Source: Bacillota bacterium
GTDB lineage: Bacteria > Bacillota > Clostridia > Lachnospirales > Lachnospiraceae
DNA: 48,225 nucleotides
Assembly: GCA_023411215.1 (NCBI GenBank)
Contig: JAEYOY010000012.1
Span: 1 to 48,225 of the forward strand
Reading direction: 5' to 3'
Program-made: the position numbers and the translations under genes
Shown here: positions 33,440-42,200 of the stretch, in pieces
Layout: each line of letters opens with the position of its first letter
How positions within the stretch are numbered: position 1 is the first letter of the stretch
The notes under the pieces: model-generated
Told to the model about the DNA's origin: nothing
Seen by the model: only the letters and a program-made list of their open reading frames with translations
Databases searched by the model: none

Positions 33440-35392
33440 TTGAAGATTACTACTGCAGCTAGTGCCGGTTTTTGCTTTGGAGTAAAAAGGGCTGTTGATT
33501 TGGTATATAAAGCGATTGAAAACGGAGAAAAGGTATACACCTATGGTCCGATTATTCATAATGATGAAGTCGTTGCTGATTTAAATCAAAAAGGTGTTAT
33601 AGTGATTGCGTCTCCAGAGGAATTAAAAACGCTACCTGTGGGAACAATAATTATACGATCCCATGGCATTTCGGAAGCTTTACAAAAAGAGCTTTCTTCA
33701 CATGGTCACAAATTGATTGATGCCACCTGTCCTTATGTCAAGAAAATACATAAGGTGGTTAGGGATAAAAGCGTAGAAGGTCAACATATTATAATCGTCG
33801 GCAATCGTACCCACCCAGAGGTGGAAGGAATTATCGGTTGGTGTAAAACAACTTTTCCACTGATTGATTCTTCTGATTATACCGTGATTGAAAGCGAAGA
33901 GGAAGCAGAAAATTTTAATGTTACCAAAGAACGGAAAATTTGCATCGTAGCACAGACGACATTTAATTACAAGAAATTTCAAGATTTAGTTGAAATTATA
34001 TTAAAAAAGGGTTATGATATATTTGTTTTAAATACAATTTGCAATGCCACAGAAGAACGGCAGTACGAGGCATATCAGTTGGCTAAGCAGTCCGATGCTA
34101 TGATAGTGATCGGTGGAAAGCATAGCTCTAATACGAGAAAGCTTTATGAAATTTGCAAAAAAGAATGTGAAAATACTTACTATATACAGAAACTTGATGA
34201 CCTGGATTTAAATTTGTTTAAATCTTATCGAAACGTAGGTATTACAGCAGGGGCATCGACCCCAAACAATATTATCAAGGAGGTTCATACCGCTATGTCT
34301 GAGAAGAGTTTTGAACAATTATTAGAAGAAGAAAAGGTAGTAAAAATAAGCAACGGTGATGTTGTAGAAGGAATTGTCTTGGGTGTGAAAGAAGATGAAA
34401 TCATCTTAAATATAGGCTACAAGTCCGAAGGTATCATTACAAGAAACGAATACACCAATACACCTAACCTGGATTTAAGAACTGTTGTGAATGTTGGCGA
34501 TGTTATGCAGGCTAAGATTCTTAAAGTGAATGATGGTGAAGGACAAGTTGCCTTAACCTACAAGAGATTAGCTGCCGAGAAGGGTAACAAGAGATTAGAA
34601 GAAGCCTTTGAGAATCATGAGGTTTTATCCGCAAAGGTTGCAGCGGTTCTGAATGGGGGATTAAGTGTAATTGTTGATGAAGCAAGAGTATTTATTCCTG
34701 CAAGTTTGATTTCTGACTCTTATGAGAAGGACCTTGCAAAATATGCAGGTGAAACCATTGAATTTGTAATTACTGAGTTCAATCCAAAGAAGAGAAGAAT
34801 CATCGGTGATCGCAAGCAGTTAATCGTAGCGAAGAAAGAAACCTTAAAGAAGGATTTATTTGAAAAGATCAAAGTAGGCGATACAGTAGAGGGTTCTGTA
34901 AAGAATATTACCGATTTCGGTGCTTTCATCGATCTTGGTGGAGCAGATGGTCTCCTTCATATCTCTGAGATGAGCTGGGGAAGAGTTGAGAACCCTAAGA
35001 AAGTATATAAGGTTGGCGACACCGTTAAAGCATTTATCAAGGATATCCAGGGCGAGAAGATTGCTCTCTCCTTAAAGTTCGAGGGTGCTAATCCTTGGAT
35101 CGATGCTGAGACTAAGTATGCAGTTGGTAATGTAGTTAACGGAACCGTAGCTCGTATGACCGATTTCGGTGCTTTCGTTGAATTAGAGCCTGGTATTGAT
35201 GCGTTATTGCATGTATCCCAGATCTCCAAGGAACATGTTGAGAAACCCTCCGATGCTTTAAAGATTGGACAGGAAATCACAGCCAAGGTTGTTGAGTTCA
35301 ACAAAGATGAGAAGAAAATCAGCTTAAGTGTTAAGGCTTTAGAAACTCCTGAGAAGGAAGCAGAGGCATCTGAAGAAGCTCCTGTAGAATAA
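33440..35392 (+). CDS. ispH: IspH-ribosomal protein S1 fusion
   Basis: A 650-residue bifunctional protein. Residues 1-285 are 4-hydroxy-3-methylbut-2-enyl diphosphate reductase, the last step of the MEP isoprenoid route; the [4Fe-4S] ligands are C12, C97 and C201, with RSHG, GNRTHPEVEG and TAGASTP motifs. Residues 286-650 hold four S1 RNA-binding repeats (near 300-370, 385-450, 474-545 and 560-630) and an acidic tail. The fusion is known in Clostridia. The start is TTG at 33440, with GAAAGGAAGG nine bases upstream; no ATG fits. A perfect AAGGAGG lies within the gene before Met286, exactly at the domain junction. Confidence 0.95.
   Translation: MKITTAASAGFCFGVKRAVDLVYKAIENGEKVYTYGPIIHNDEVVADLNQKGVIVIASPEELKTLPVGTIIIRSHGISEALQKELSSHGHKLIDATCPYVKKIHKVVRDKSVEGQHIIIVGNRTHPEVEGIIGWCKTTFPLIDSSDYTVIESEEEAENFNVTKERKICIVAQTTFNYKKFQDLVEIILKKGYDIFVLNTICNATEERQYEAYQLAKQSDAMIVIGGKHSSNTRKLYEICKKECENTYYIQKLDDLDLNLFKSYRNVGITAGASTPNNIIKEVHTAMSEKSFEQLLEEEKVVKISNGDVVEGIVLGVKEDEIILNIGYKSEGIITRNEYTNTPNLDLRTVVNVGDVMQAKILKVNDGEGQVALTYKRLAAEKGNKRLEEAFENHEVLSAKVAAVLNGGLSVIVDEARVFIPASLISDSYEKDLAKYAGETIEFVITEFNPKKRRIIGDRKQLIVAKKETLKKDLFEKIKVGDTVEGSVKNITDFGAFIDLGGADGLLHISEMSWGRVENPKKVYKVGDTVKAFIKDIQGEKIALSLKFEGANPWIDAETKYAVGNVVNGTVARMTDFGAFVELEPGIDALLHVSQISKEHVEKPSDALKIGQEITAKVVEFNKDEKKISLSVKALETPEKEAEASEEAPVE
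34277..34297 (+). promoter_or_regulatory. Internal ribosome binding site at the IspH-S1 junction
   Basis: AAGGAGG (34277-34283) stands 11 bases before an in-frame ATG at 34295 (Met286, MSEKSFEQLLEEE). Initiation here would give a free S1 protein. The Lys-Glu-Val residues it encodes may be conserved for protein reasons, so this could be chance. Confidence 0.4.
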
Positions 35393-35461
35393 TTTGAGGT
35401 TTTTGCCTAAATAAGCTTAGCTGTTACTTAGTACCAATATTGCTTTGGAAGATTTTTGCTA

Positions 35462-35496
35462 ACTGAGAGGTATTTTATATATCTCTCAGTATTTTT
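35462..35496 (+). terminator. Rho-independent terminator after ispH-rpsA
   Basis: ACTGAGAG (35462-35469) pairs with CTCTCAGT (35483-35490), followed by ATTTTT. Confidence 0.8.
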
Positions 35497-35531
35497 AAAT
35501 CTTACAAACGAATGATAAAGGAGAATACGTC

Positions 35532-36311
35532 TTGCTGGGTAGTTATGAAACTTTTAAGCAATCCATTTATGAGATGACAAAGATTGATCTGAATTCCTAT
35601 AAAGAACGCCAGATGAGACGGCGTATTGAAGCTTTGATTACGAAGCATGGGATAACCTCCTTCGTGGATTATGTCGCCAGACTAAAATCAGATAAAGTAG
35701 CATTTGACGAGTTCATTAATTATATCACAATTAATGTATCCGAATTCTATCGCAATCCGGAGCAATGGGCATTACTTGAGAAGGAAGTGTTACCATATCT
35801 GATTGAGCATTTCGGAAAGGATTTGAAGATTTGGAGTGCTGCCTGTTCTACAGGCGATGAGCCCTACTCTTTGGTCATGCTATTATCCAAATTCCTTCCC
35901 TTGAACAAGATTAAGGTTATTGCAACGGATATTGATAAGACGGTTATGGCTAAAGCTCAGATGGGATTGTATCATGTTAAAAGCCTAAAGGCATTACCGG
36001 AGGAATTCTTAAGTAAATACTTCGTAATGATCAATGATCGAACTTATCAGATATCAGATCAGATCAAGGCCTGTGTTGAATTTAAACAGCATGATTTACT
36101 TAGAGATCCATATCCAGCGAATTGCGACCTGATTGTTTGCCGTAATGTATTAATCTATTTTACGGATGATGCTAAGAATAAAATCTACTCCGATTTTAAT
36201 AAAGCATTAAAGAAGGACGGGCTTTTATTTGTTGGCAGTACAGAGCAAATTATTCAAGCTCATCAAATCGGCTTCCATAATTACAAATCCTTCTTCTACA
36301 AAAAAGCATAA
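35532..36311 (+). CDS. cheR: CheR-type protein-glutamate methyltransferase
   Basis: Methylates glutamates of chemotaxis receptors using S-adenosylmethionine. The 259-residue protein has the N-terminal helical domain (IDLNSYKERQMRRRIEALI), TINVSEFYRNPEQW, the cofactor site IWSAACSTGDEPYSLVMLL and ATDIDKTVMAKAQMGLY, and the signature DLIVCRNVLIYFTDDAKNKI. The start is a TTG at 35532, eight bases after AAAGGAG (35517-35523); no in-frame ATG is near. No other chemotaxis gene is close, which is unusual. A terminator precedes it and repeat elements follow, so it is a single-gene unit. Confidence 0.93.
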   Translation: MLGSYETFKQSIYEMTKIDLNSYKERQMRRRIEALITKHGITSFVDYVARLKSDKVAFDEFINYITINVSEFYRNPEQWALLEKEVLPYLIEHFGKDLKIWSAACSTGDEPYSLVMLLSKFLPLNKIKVIATDIDKTVMAKAQMGLYHVKSLKALPEEFLSKYFVMINDRTYQISDQIKACVEFKQHDLLRDPYPANCDLIVCRNVLIYFTDDAKNKIYSDFNKALKKDGLLFVGSTEQIIQAHQIGFHNYKSFFYKKA

Positions 36312-36331
36312 TACATAATATTATTTACAAA

Positions 36332-36366
36332 ACAATAGAAAGCTCGCTTCGCGAACTTTCTATTGT
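36332..36366. repeat. ACAATAGAAAG hairpin copy
   Basis: ACAATAGAAAG (36332-36342) pairs perfectly with CTTTCTATTGT (36356-36366) around a CTCGCTTCGCGAA-type loop. Same family as the copies near 2572, 38251, 44168, 44205 and 44244. It may end the cheR transcript but lacks a T run. Confidence 0.65.
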
Positions 36367-36378
36367 TATGTAATGGTT

Positions 36379-36474
36379 AAGAACTCCTGTTTTATGAATT
36401 CCTACCCCGATATAGGAAACAGATCTTTCAATGCCCTATACAGAGGTTGCATTTCATAGAGCAGGAGTTCTTTT
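36379..36474 (+). ncRNA. Structured RNA candidate with wobble-containing stem
   Basis: AAGAACTCCTG (36379-36389) pairs with CAGGAGTTCTT (36462-36472). The helix extends nine more pairs (36390-36398 with 36453-36461) that include two G-U pairs, so it is better as RNA than as DNA. Inside, CCT (36401-36403) can pair with AGG (36444-36446) and TATAGG (36411-36416) with CCTATA (36435-36440). TTTT follows the outer stem. Class not recognised. The rest of the gap to plsX has only the repeat at 36736. Confidence 0.4.
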
Positions 36475-36735
36475 GGCTCTTAAGGTATATCTTCAAAGCA
36501 TTGCTTTATTATCCATATAAGTAGGATTTTGTCCTAATAACAACAGTATTTTATCTCAGATAAAGTATGCAGCGGTTTATGCTGATATTTCTATAAAATA
36601 TGGTTGATTTTTAGTATAATATCGAGTATATTGTTTTATAGATTAGCTTACTACTACATAGGAAACACTAAGTATAGTAAGATGATAAGACTAACAGCAC
36701 ATTATAAAGAATATTTTGCTAGGTAGCTTAATAAT

Positions 36736-36828
36736 GTGAATTATAAAACATAATTCACCTTTAAAATTTGTGCCTGCGTCATCCAAGTGTAAATCGTCTC
36801 GCATGCGAGACGTTGCACACTTGACACA
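36736..36828. repeat. TTTGTGCC repeat with extended hairpins
   Basis: GTGAATTAT (36736-36744) pairs with ATAATTCAC (36750-36758). Next, TTTGTGCCTGCGTCA (from 36767) matches the copy at 47935 in 24 of 27 positions. A second hairpin follows: CAAGTGT with ACACTTG and CGTCTCGC with GCGAGACG, closed by TTTGTG with CACAAA. Confidence 0.6.
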
Positions 36829-36942
36829 AATGTAATCAAAGGATAGGAATGTGAGTTTATTGAATTATGAATGTTTATAATTCTCACCCATCAGCCCATT
36901 CGGTTGGTGATACATTCTTTATAATGATGAATGGGAGGAATA

Positions 36943-37953
36943 ATGCAGAATATGATTACAGTTGCAGTCGATGCAATGGGTGGCGATAATGCACCCGGGG
37001 AGATCATAAAAGGAGCAGTACTTGCAGTTCAGGGGAGGAAAGATATCAAAGTTGTATTAACCGGTGATGAAGATATCATTCGTAAGGAATTGGGTTCCTA
37101 TGACTTTGATAAAGAACGCCTTCAAGTGGTACATGCGCCGGAAATCATCACAAATTGTGAAGCACCGGTTTTAGCGATTCGTCGTAAAAAGAACTCCTCG
37201 ATTGTAGTCGCACTACAAATGGTTAAGAACAAAGAAGCCGATGCCTTTGTTTCTGCCGGTAGTACAGGTGCTGTTCTTGCTGGAGGTCAGCTGATTGTTG
37301 GTCGTATAGGTGGAGTGGAACGTCCTCCGTTGGCACCGCTCATTCCTACGATGAACGGAGTATCGTTATTGATTGACTGCGGCGCAAATGTTGATGCAAG
37401 ATCAACCCATCTGGTACAATTTGCAAAAATGGGCTCTATTTACATGGAGAATATCTTAGGAATTAAAAATCCCAGAGTTGCAATAGTAAACATCGGTGCA
37501 GAAGAGGAAAAAGGAAATCTTTTAGTAAAAGAAACCTTCCCCTTATTGAAGAACTGTAATGATATTAACTTTATTGGCAGTATCGAAGCTAGAGAGATCC
37601 CGAATGGAGGCGCAGATGTTATAGTATGTGAGGCTTTCGTAGGAAATGTTATTTTAAAGCTTTATGAAGGTCTAGGTACAGCTCTGGTTAAGAAGATTAA
37701 AACAGGCCTTATGAGTACGACCAAAAGTAAAATAGGTGCTCTCTTATGTAAGCCTGCTTTGAAGGAAACCTTAAAAGACTTTGATGCTACAAGATATGGC
37801 GGTGCACCATTGCTTGGTCTAAACGGCCTGGTTGTGAAAACACACGGTAATGCGAAGAGCAATGAGGTATATAATTCAATCCTCCAATGCGTAACCTTTA
37901 CCGAACAAAATATTAATGACAAAATCAGAGATAATCTTAACAAAAACGAATAA
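36943..37953 (+). CDS. plsX: Phosphate acyltransferase
   Basis: Converts acyl-ACP to acyl-phosphate for phospholipid synthesis, as a peripheral membrane enzyme. The 336-residue protein opens ITVAVDAMGGDNAPGEII and has ALQMVKNKEADAFVSAGSTGAVLAGG, RPPLAPLIPT, LIDCGANVDARS and ADVIVCEAFVGNVILKLYEG, all typical. GGGAGG (36933-36938) is four bases before the ATG at 36943; an ATG at 36952 is also possible. It is the first gene of a plsX-acpP-rnc-smc group. The rpmF gene often found before plsX is absent here. A long repeat-rich gap lies upstream. Confidence 0.95.
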   Translation: MQNMITVAVDAMGGDNAPGEIIKGAVLAVQGRKDIKVVLTGDEDIIRKELGSYDFDKERLQVVHAPEIITNCEAPVLAIRRKKNSSIVVALQMVKNKEADAFVSAGSTGAVLAGGQLIVGRIGGVERPPLAPLIPTMNGVSLLIDCGANVDARSTHLVQFAKMGSIYMENILGIKNPRVAIVNIGAEEEKGNLLVKETFPLLKNCNDINFIGSIEAREIPNGGADVIVCEAFVGNVILKLYEGLGTALVKKIKTGLMSTTKSKIGALLCKPALKETLKDFDATRYGGAPLLGLNGLVVKTHGNAKSNEVYNSILQCVTFTEQNINDKIRDNLNKNE

Positions 37954-37976
37954 ATCATAAAAGAAGGGTGAATGTT

Positions 37977-38207
37977 ATGGAATTTGAAAAATTGCAAAAA
38001 ATAATCAGTGAAGTATTAAATGTAGATGCAGATGAGATTACTATGGAGACCACTTTCGTGGACGATCTTGGTGCCGATTCTCTTGATGTATTCCAGATCA
38101 TCATGGGAATTGAAGAAGAGTTCGATATTGAAATCGCTAATGAGGAAGCAGAGAACATCGTGACTGTAGCCGATGCGATTGAACAAATTAAAAATGCTTT
38201 GAATTAA
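37977..38207 (+). CDS. acpP: Acyl carrier protein
   Basis: Carries growing acyl chains on a phosphopantetheine arm and supplies the acyl donor for PlsX. The 76-residue, very acidic protein has the attachment site GADSLD (Ser35), and the helix pattern TTFVDDLGADSLDVFQIIMGIEEEFDIEI typical of ACP. AAGGG (37964-37968) is eight bases from the ATG at 37977; a GTG nine bases upstream is in frame but overlaps that site. It lies 23 bases after plsX, so the two are cotranscribed. Confidence 0.96.
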   Translation: MEFEKLQKIISEVLNVDADEITMETTFVDDLGADSLDVFQIIMGIEEEFDIEIANEEAENIVTVADAIEQIKNALN

Positions 38208-38330
38208 TGAGAGTCAGCTTTGCAGACTTTTATTAATAGAGAATAATAAAATAGAAAGTGCGCTTCGCGAATTTTCTATTTCCATGAATTAACGAAATAT
38301 GCTTTGTAGACTTTCGTTAATAAAGAATTA
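38205..38330. repeat. Hairpin cluster in the acpP-rnc gap
   Basis: ATAGAAA (38251-38257) pairs with TTTCTAT (38273-38279) around GCGCTTCGCG, a member of the ACAATAGAAAG family. It sits between two related hairpins: a wobble-paired one overlapping the acpP stop (TTAATGAGAGTC with GACTTTTATTAA) and TTAACGAAA with TTTCGTTAA. The segments GCTTTGCAGACTTTTATTAA and GCTTTGTAGACTTTCGTTAA are direct repeats. Confidence 0.55.
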
Positions 38331-38375
38331 GCTTAGTTATGTAAGGAAGACTCTTTCCTTCGAATTATCAGTGGT

Positions 38376-38425
38376 ATGGAAAAGCCCTGTGTATAAGGTT
38401 CCGCCTTATCTTAGGGCTTTTCCAT
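38376..38425 (+). promoter_or_regulatory. Long stem-loop upstream of rnc
   Basis: ATGGAAAAGCCCT (38376-38388) pairs perfectly with 38413-38425, and ATAAGG (38393-38398) with CCTTAT (38404-38409). No T run follows. It ends about 37 bases before the rnc start and is long enough to be cut by RNase III. Confidence 0.5.
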
Positions 38426-38462
38426 CTATATAAGAGTTGAAGAGGAGGTTTTGAAAAGTCCT

Positions 38463-39176
38463 ATGAAGTTACGCAAAAAATCAGACTCATCCCAGATGGC
38501 ATTGGAAAGTAAAATAAAATATCATTTTGCAGAGCCGGCGATACTTACCCATGCGCTAACACATAGCTCCTATGCAAATGAGATGAGAATGAATAAGGAG
38601 AAGAGCAACGAACGTCTTGAATTTTTGGGAGATGCGGTGCTTGAATTGGTCACAAGTGAATATGCCTATAAGGAATATTCTAATCTTTCCGAGGGGGATC
38701 TAACAAAGCTGCGAGCGAGTATTGTATGCGAACAGACCCTATCTGCATGTGCCAGAGATCTCGAGCTTGGGAATTACTTATTTTTAGGTAAGGGAGAAGA
38801 TATTTCTGGTGGAAGGGAACGGGATTCCATATTATCCGATGCACTGGAGGCAGTGATTGGAGCCATTTATCTCGACGGTGGTTTTACTAATGCAAAAGAG
38901 TTTATCAGAAGCTTCCTTTTGGCTGATTTGAAAAATAAAGATCTCTTTTTCGATAGCAAGACTATCTTACAGGAAATCGTCCAGAACAATAATAATGGGC
39001 AAAAACTTAGATACAAACTAATATCAGAGGAAGGTCCGGATCATAACAAGACCTTTACCGTTGCTGTCTATGTCGGTAATGAGGAAATCGGTGTCGGTAC
39101 CGGTAGGACGAAGAAGGCTGCTGAACAGGAATCTGCTTATCAAGCAATACAAAAACTCCGCAAAAAAGCAGATTGA
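38463..39176 (+). CDS. rnc: Ribonuclease III
   Basis: Cuts double-stranded RNA in rRNA and mRNA processing. The 237-residue protein has the catalytic signature ERLEFLGDAVLELVTSEY and a second acidic site DALEAVIGAIYLDGG, then a C-terminal double-stranded-RNA-binding domain (about 165-235, TILQEIVQNNNNGQKLRYKLI and GVGTGRTKKAAEQESAYQAI). The start is not certain: AGGAGG (38443-38448) is 14 bases from ATG 38463 and only two from TTG 38451. It lies in the conserved order acpP-rnc-smc, with a stem-loop in its leader. Confidence 0.95.
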   Translation: MKLRKKSDSSQMALESKIKYHFAEPAILTHALTHSSYANEMRMNKEKSNERLEFLGDAVLELVTSEYAYKEYSNLSEGDLTKLRASIVCEQTLSACARDLELGNYLFLGKGEDISGGRERDSILSDALEAVIGAIYLDGGFTNAKEFIRSFLLADLKNKDLFFDSKTILQEIVQNNNNGQKLRYKLISEEGPDHNKTFTVAVYVGNEEIGVGTGRTKKAAEQESAYQAIQKLRKKAD

Positions 39177-39226
39177 TTCATGAAATAAAAACGAAAGCAC
39201 TCTAGGATATAGATGGGAGACTATGA

Positions 39227-42200
39227 ATGTATTTAAAAAGTATTGAAGTTCACGGTTTTAAATCATTTGCTAATAAAATTGTACTTGAATTTCATGATGG
39301 CATTACCGGTATCGTTGGACCAAACGGTAGCGGTAAGAGTAATGTGGCCGATGCTGTTCGCTGGGTACTAGGGGAACAGAGTGCAAAACAACTTCGTGGT
39401 GCTAAGATGGAGGATGTTATTTTCTCCGGTACTCAGACACGTAAACCCTTGGGCTACGCTTATGTTGCAATCACTCTCGACAACTCTGACCACAAGCTTC
39501 CGATTGAATATGAAGAATTAACAGTTGCAAGACGCGTTTACCGTTCTGGTGAGAGTGAATACCTGATCAACGGAACTTCCTGTCGTCTGAAGGATGTCAA
39601 TGAATTATTTATGGACACCGGTATCGGTAAGGAAGGCTATTCCATCATTGGACAAGGTCAGATCGATAAGATTCTAAGCGGAAAGCCGGAGGATCGTCGT
39701 GAGCTCTTCGATGAAGCGGCTGGTATCGTTAAATTCAAACGAAGAAAACATGCAGCCGAGAAAAATCTGGAGGAAGAGAAGCTTAATCTCTCCCGTATTA
39801 CTGATATCATCAAAGAAATCGAAAAGCAGTTGGTTCCTTTGGAGAAACAGTCTGCAGTTGCCAGAATATATCTTAAATTAAAAGAAGAATTGAAGAGCCT
39901 AGAAGTTAATCAATTTCTGAGGGAGTATGATAAGCTTCGTAGCTCTAAGGATCAGCTTGAAGAAAAACTGATTATTGCTACATCAGATTTCGAGGGCACT
40001 AAGCTGGAGTATGAGAATACAAAGGAAGAATATGTCCGTCTGGAGCAACAATTAGAAGAGTGCGACCAGGTCATTGAAGAAGATAAGAATACCTTCAATG
40101 AGCTGAAGCTTCGAAAAGAAAAGGCAGAAGGCGAGATTAAGGTTCTGAAGGAACAGATCAGCAGTCTGCAACAAAATGATGTTTATATTCAGAGTAGAAT
40201 AGAAAATACGAAGATAGAGGTCGATACCAAGAAGTCGGAGGAGAGCGATTATCTTTCAGAAAAAGCCTTAATAGATGATAAAATAGCCGGTATGGATGAT
40301 CTTCTTACTTCTGCTTTAAAGGAATTAAATAGCATCAAGGAAAATATTCTGAAGTATACCAAGGAAATTGAAGAATGCAATAACGGTATCTTTGAGCATC
40401 TGAATATCAATTCCGGCATTAAGAGTAATATGCAGCGTTATGAGACCATGTTAGAACAAAATACTCTTCGTAAAGCAGATCTTAATCAGAGAATCTTAAA
40501 GAACAAGAGCGAAGAATGTCTATATGACGAGACGATTGAAGCTTCTAAAGAAACGCTAAGACAGATATCGGAAGTAATCATAGAACAGACCTCAAGAAGT
40601 GCTCAGGTGGAACAATCCATCAATGATATACAGATTAACATCGATGCGATTAATAATGAATATAATGAACTTCAGTCCAGATATTTAGGAGAGAAGTCAC
40701 GTCTTGATTCTCTTATGAATCTCACAGAGCGTTATGAGGGCTACGGCATCAGTATTAAGAAGGTCATGGAGCGGAAACCCCAAATGCCTGGGATCATCGG
40801 TGTTGTAGCGGATATCATCAAGGTAGACAAGACCTATGAAACTGCTATAGAGACTGCTCTGGGCGGTACTATTCAGAACATTGTTACCGACAATGAAGCA
40901 ACAGCCAAGGGTTTAATTCAATATTTGAAACAAAATAAATTCGGAAGGGCTACCTTTCTGCCTTTAACCAATATGTCCGCGGGAAATGGAGTGAATCAGG
41001 ATAGGGTGTTAAAGGAACCCGGCGTTCTAGGCATTGCAAGCAGTTTAGTTGAGGCTGATTCAAAATTTAATGCATTAATTGATTATCTTCTTGGAAGAAT
41101 TATTGTAGTAGATGATATCGATCATGCGACTACAATTGCGAAAAAATACAATTACAGCCTTCGTATCGTTACACTGGAAGGAGAGCTGTTAACACCCGGC
41201 GGTTCTATCTCCGGCGGTGCCTATAAAAACTCCAGTAATCTTCTTGGTAGACGCCGTGAAATCGAGGAGATGGAGGATGCTGTAAACGCCTTGGAAAAAC
41301 AGACCAAGGAGCTGGCATTAAGAAGAGAAGAAGCCAGGGATAACCGAACCAGACTTCGCGTAGAACTGGATACATTAAAGCAATCCCTACAGGTGAAATT
41401 CCTGGAGCAGAATACTGCCAAGATGAATCTTGATCGTGAGCTTTCGAAAAAGGCTGAATCCGAAGCAATCTATCAGGAATATGTCAGAGAGCTACAGGAG
41501 ATTGAACTTCAGGCAAGAGATTTGAAGGATAATCTAGCTAATTTAAATAATTCTTTGTCTCAGAACACTCAACAGAACAAGGAAAAAGAAGCTCTTATAG
41601 ATCAGCTGAACAAAAAGCTGGAGCAGGAGCGAGGCTTAGAGCAGGAAGCAAATGAAAAGGCCTCCGCGCTGAAGCTTGAGATGTCAACCTTAGAGCATAG
41701 TAATCAGTTTATCCTGGAGAATATTCGACGTGTAAAGAGAGAGATTGAAAAGCTGTTCGAGGAAGAGTCCACCTTGACCTCTGATATAAAACGTGCTTCC
41801 CTGATTATTGAGGAAAAGAATCTAATGATCAGTCAGGCGGAGGAACAGATTGTCTCCTTTGATATTCAAATTACTGAATTAGATGATAAAATCAAAAATC
41901 AATCCGCTAGACGAGAACACATTACCAGTATTCATAAGAATTTCTTCACTAAGAGAGAAGAATTATCCAATCGAATGACAGAACTGGATAAGGAATGCTT
42001 CCGACTGAGCGGTCAGCGTGATAAAATCGTTGAACAGACCGACCTGCAAATGAGTTACATGTGGGAGGAATATGAGCTAACCTACTCAACGGCCGCCGAA
42101 TATCCGATTGATGAAGAAATCAGTCTGACCCAGGCAAAGAAAATGATTGGAGAGATTAAGTCAAAAATCAAAGAACTAGGAGATGTGAACGTTAACGCGA

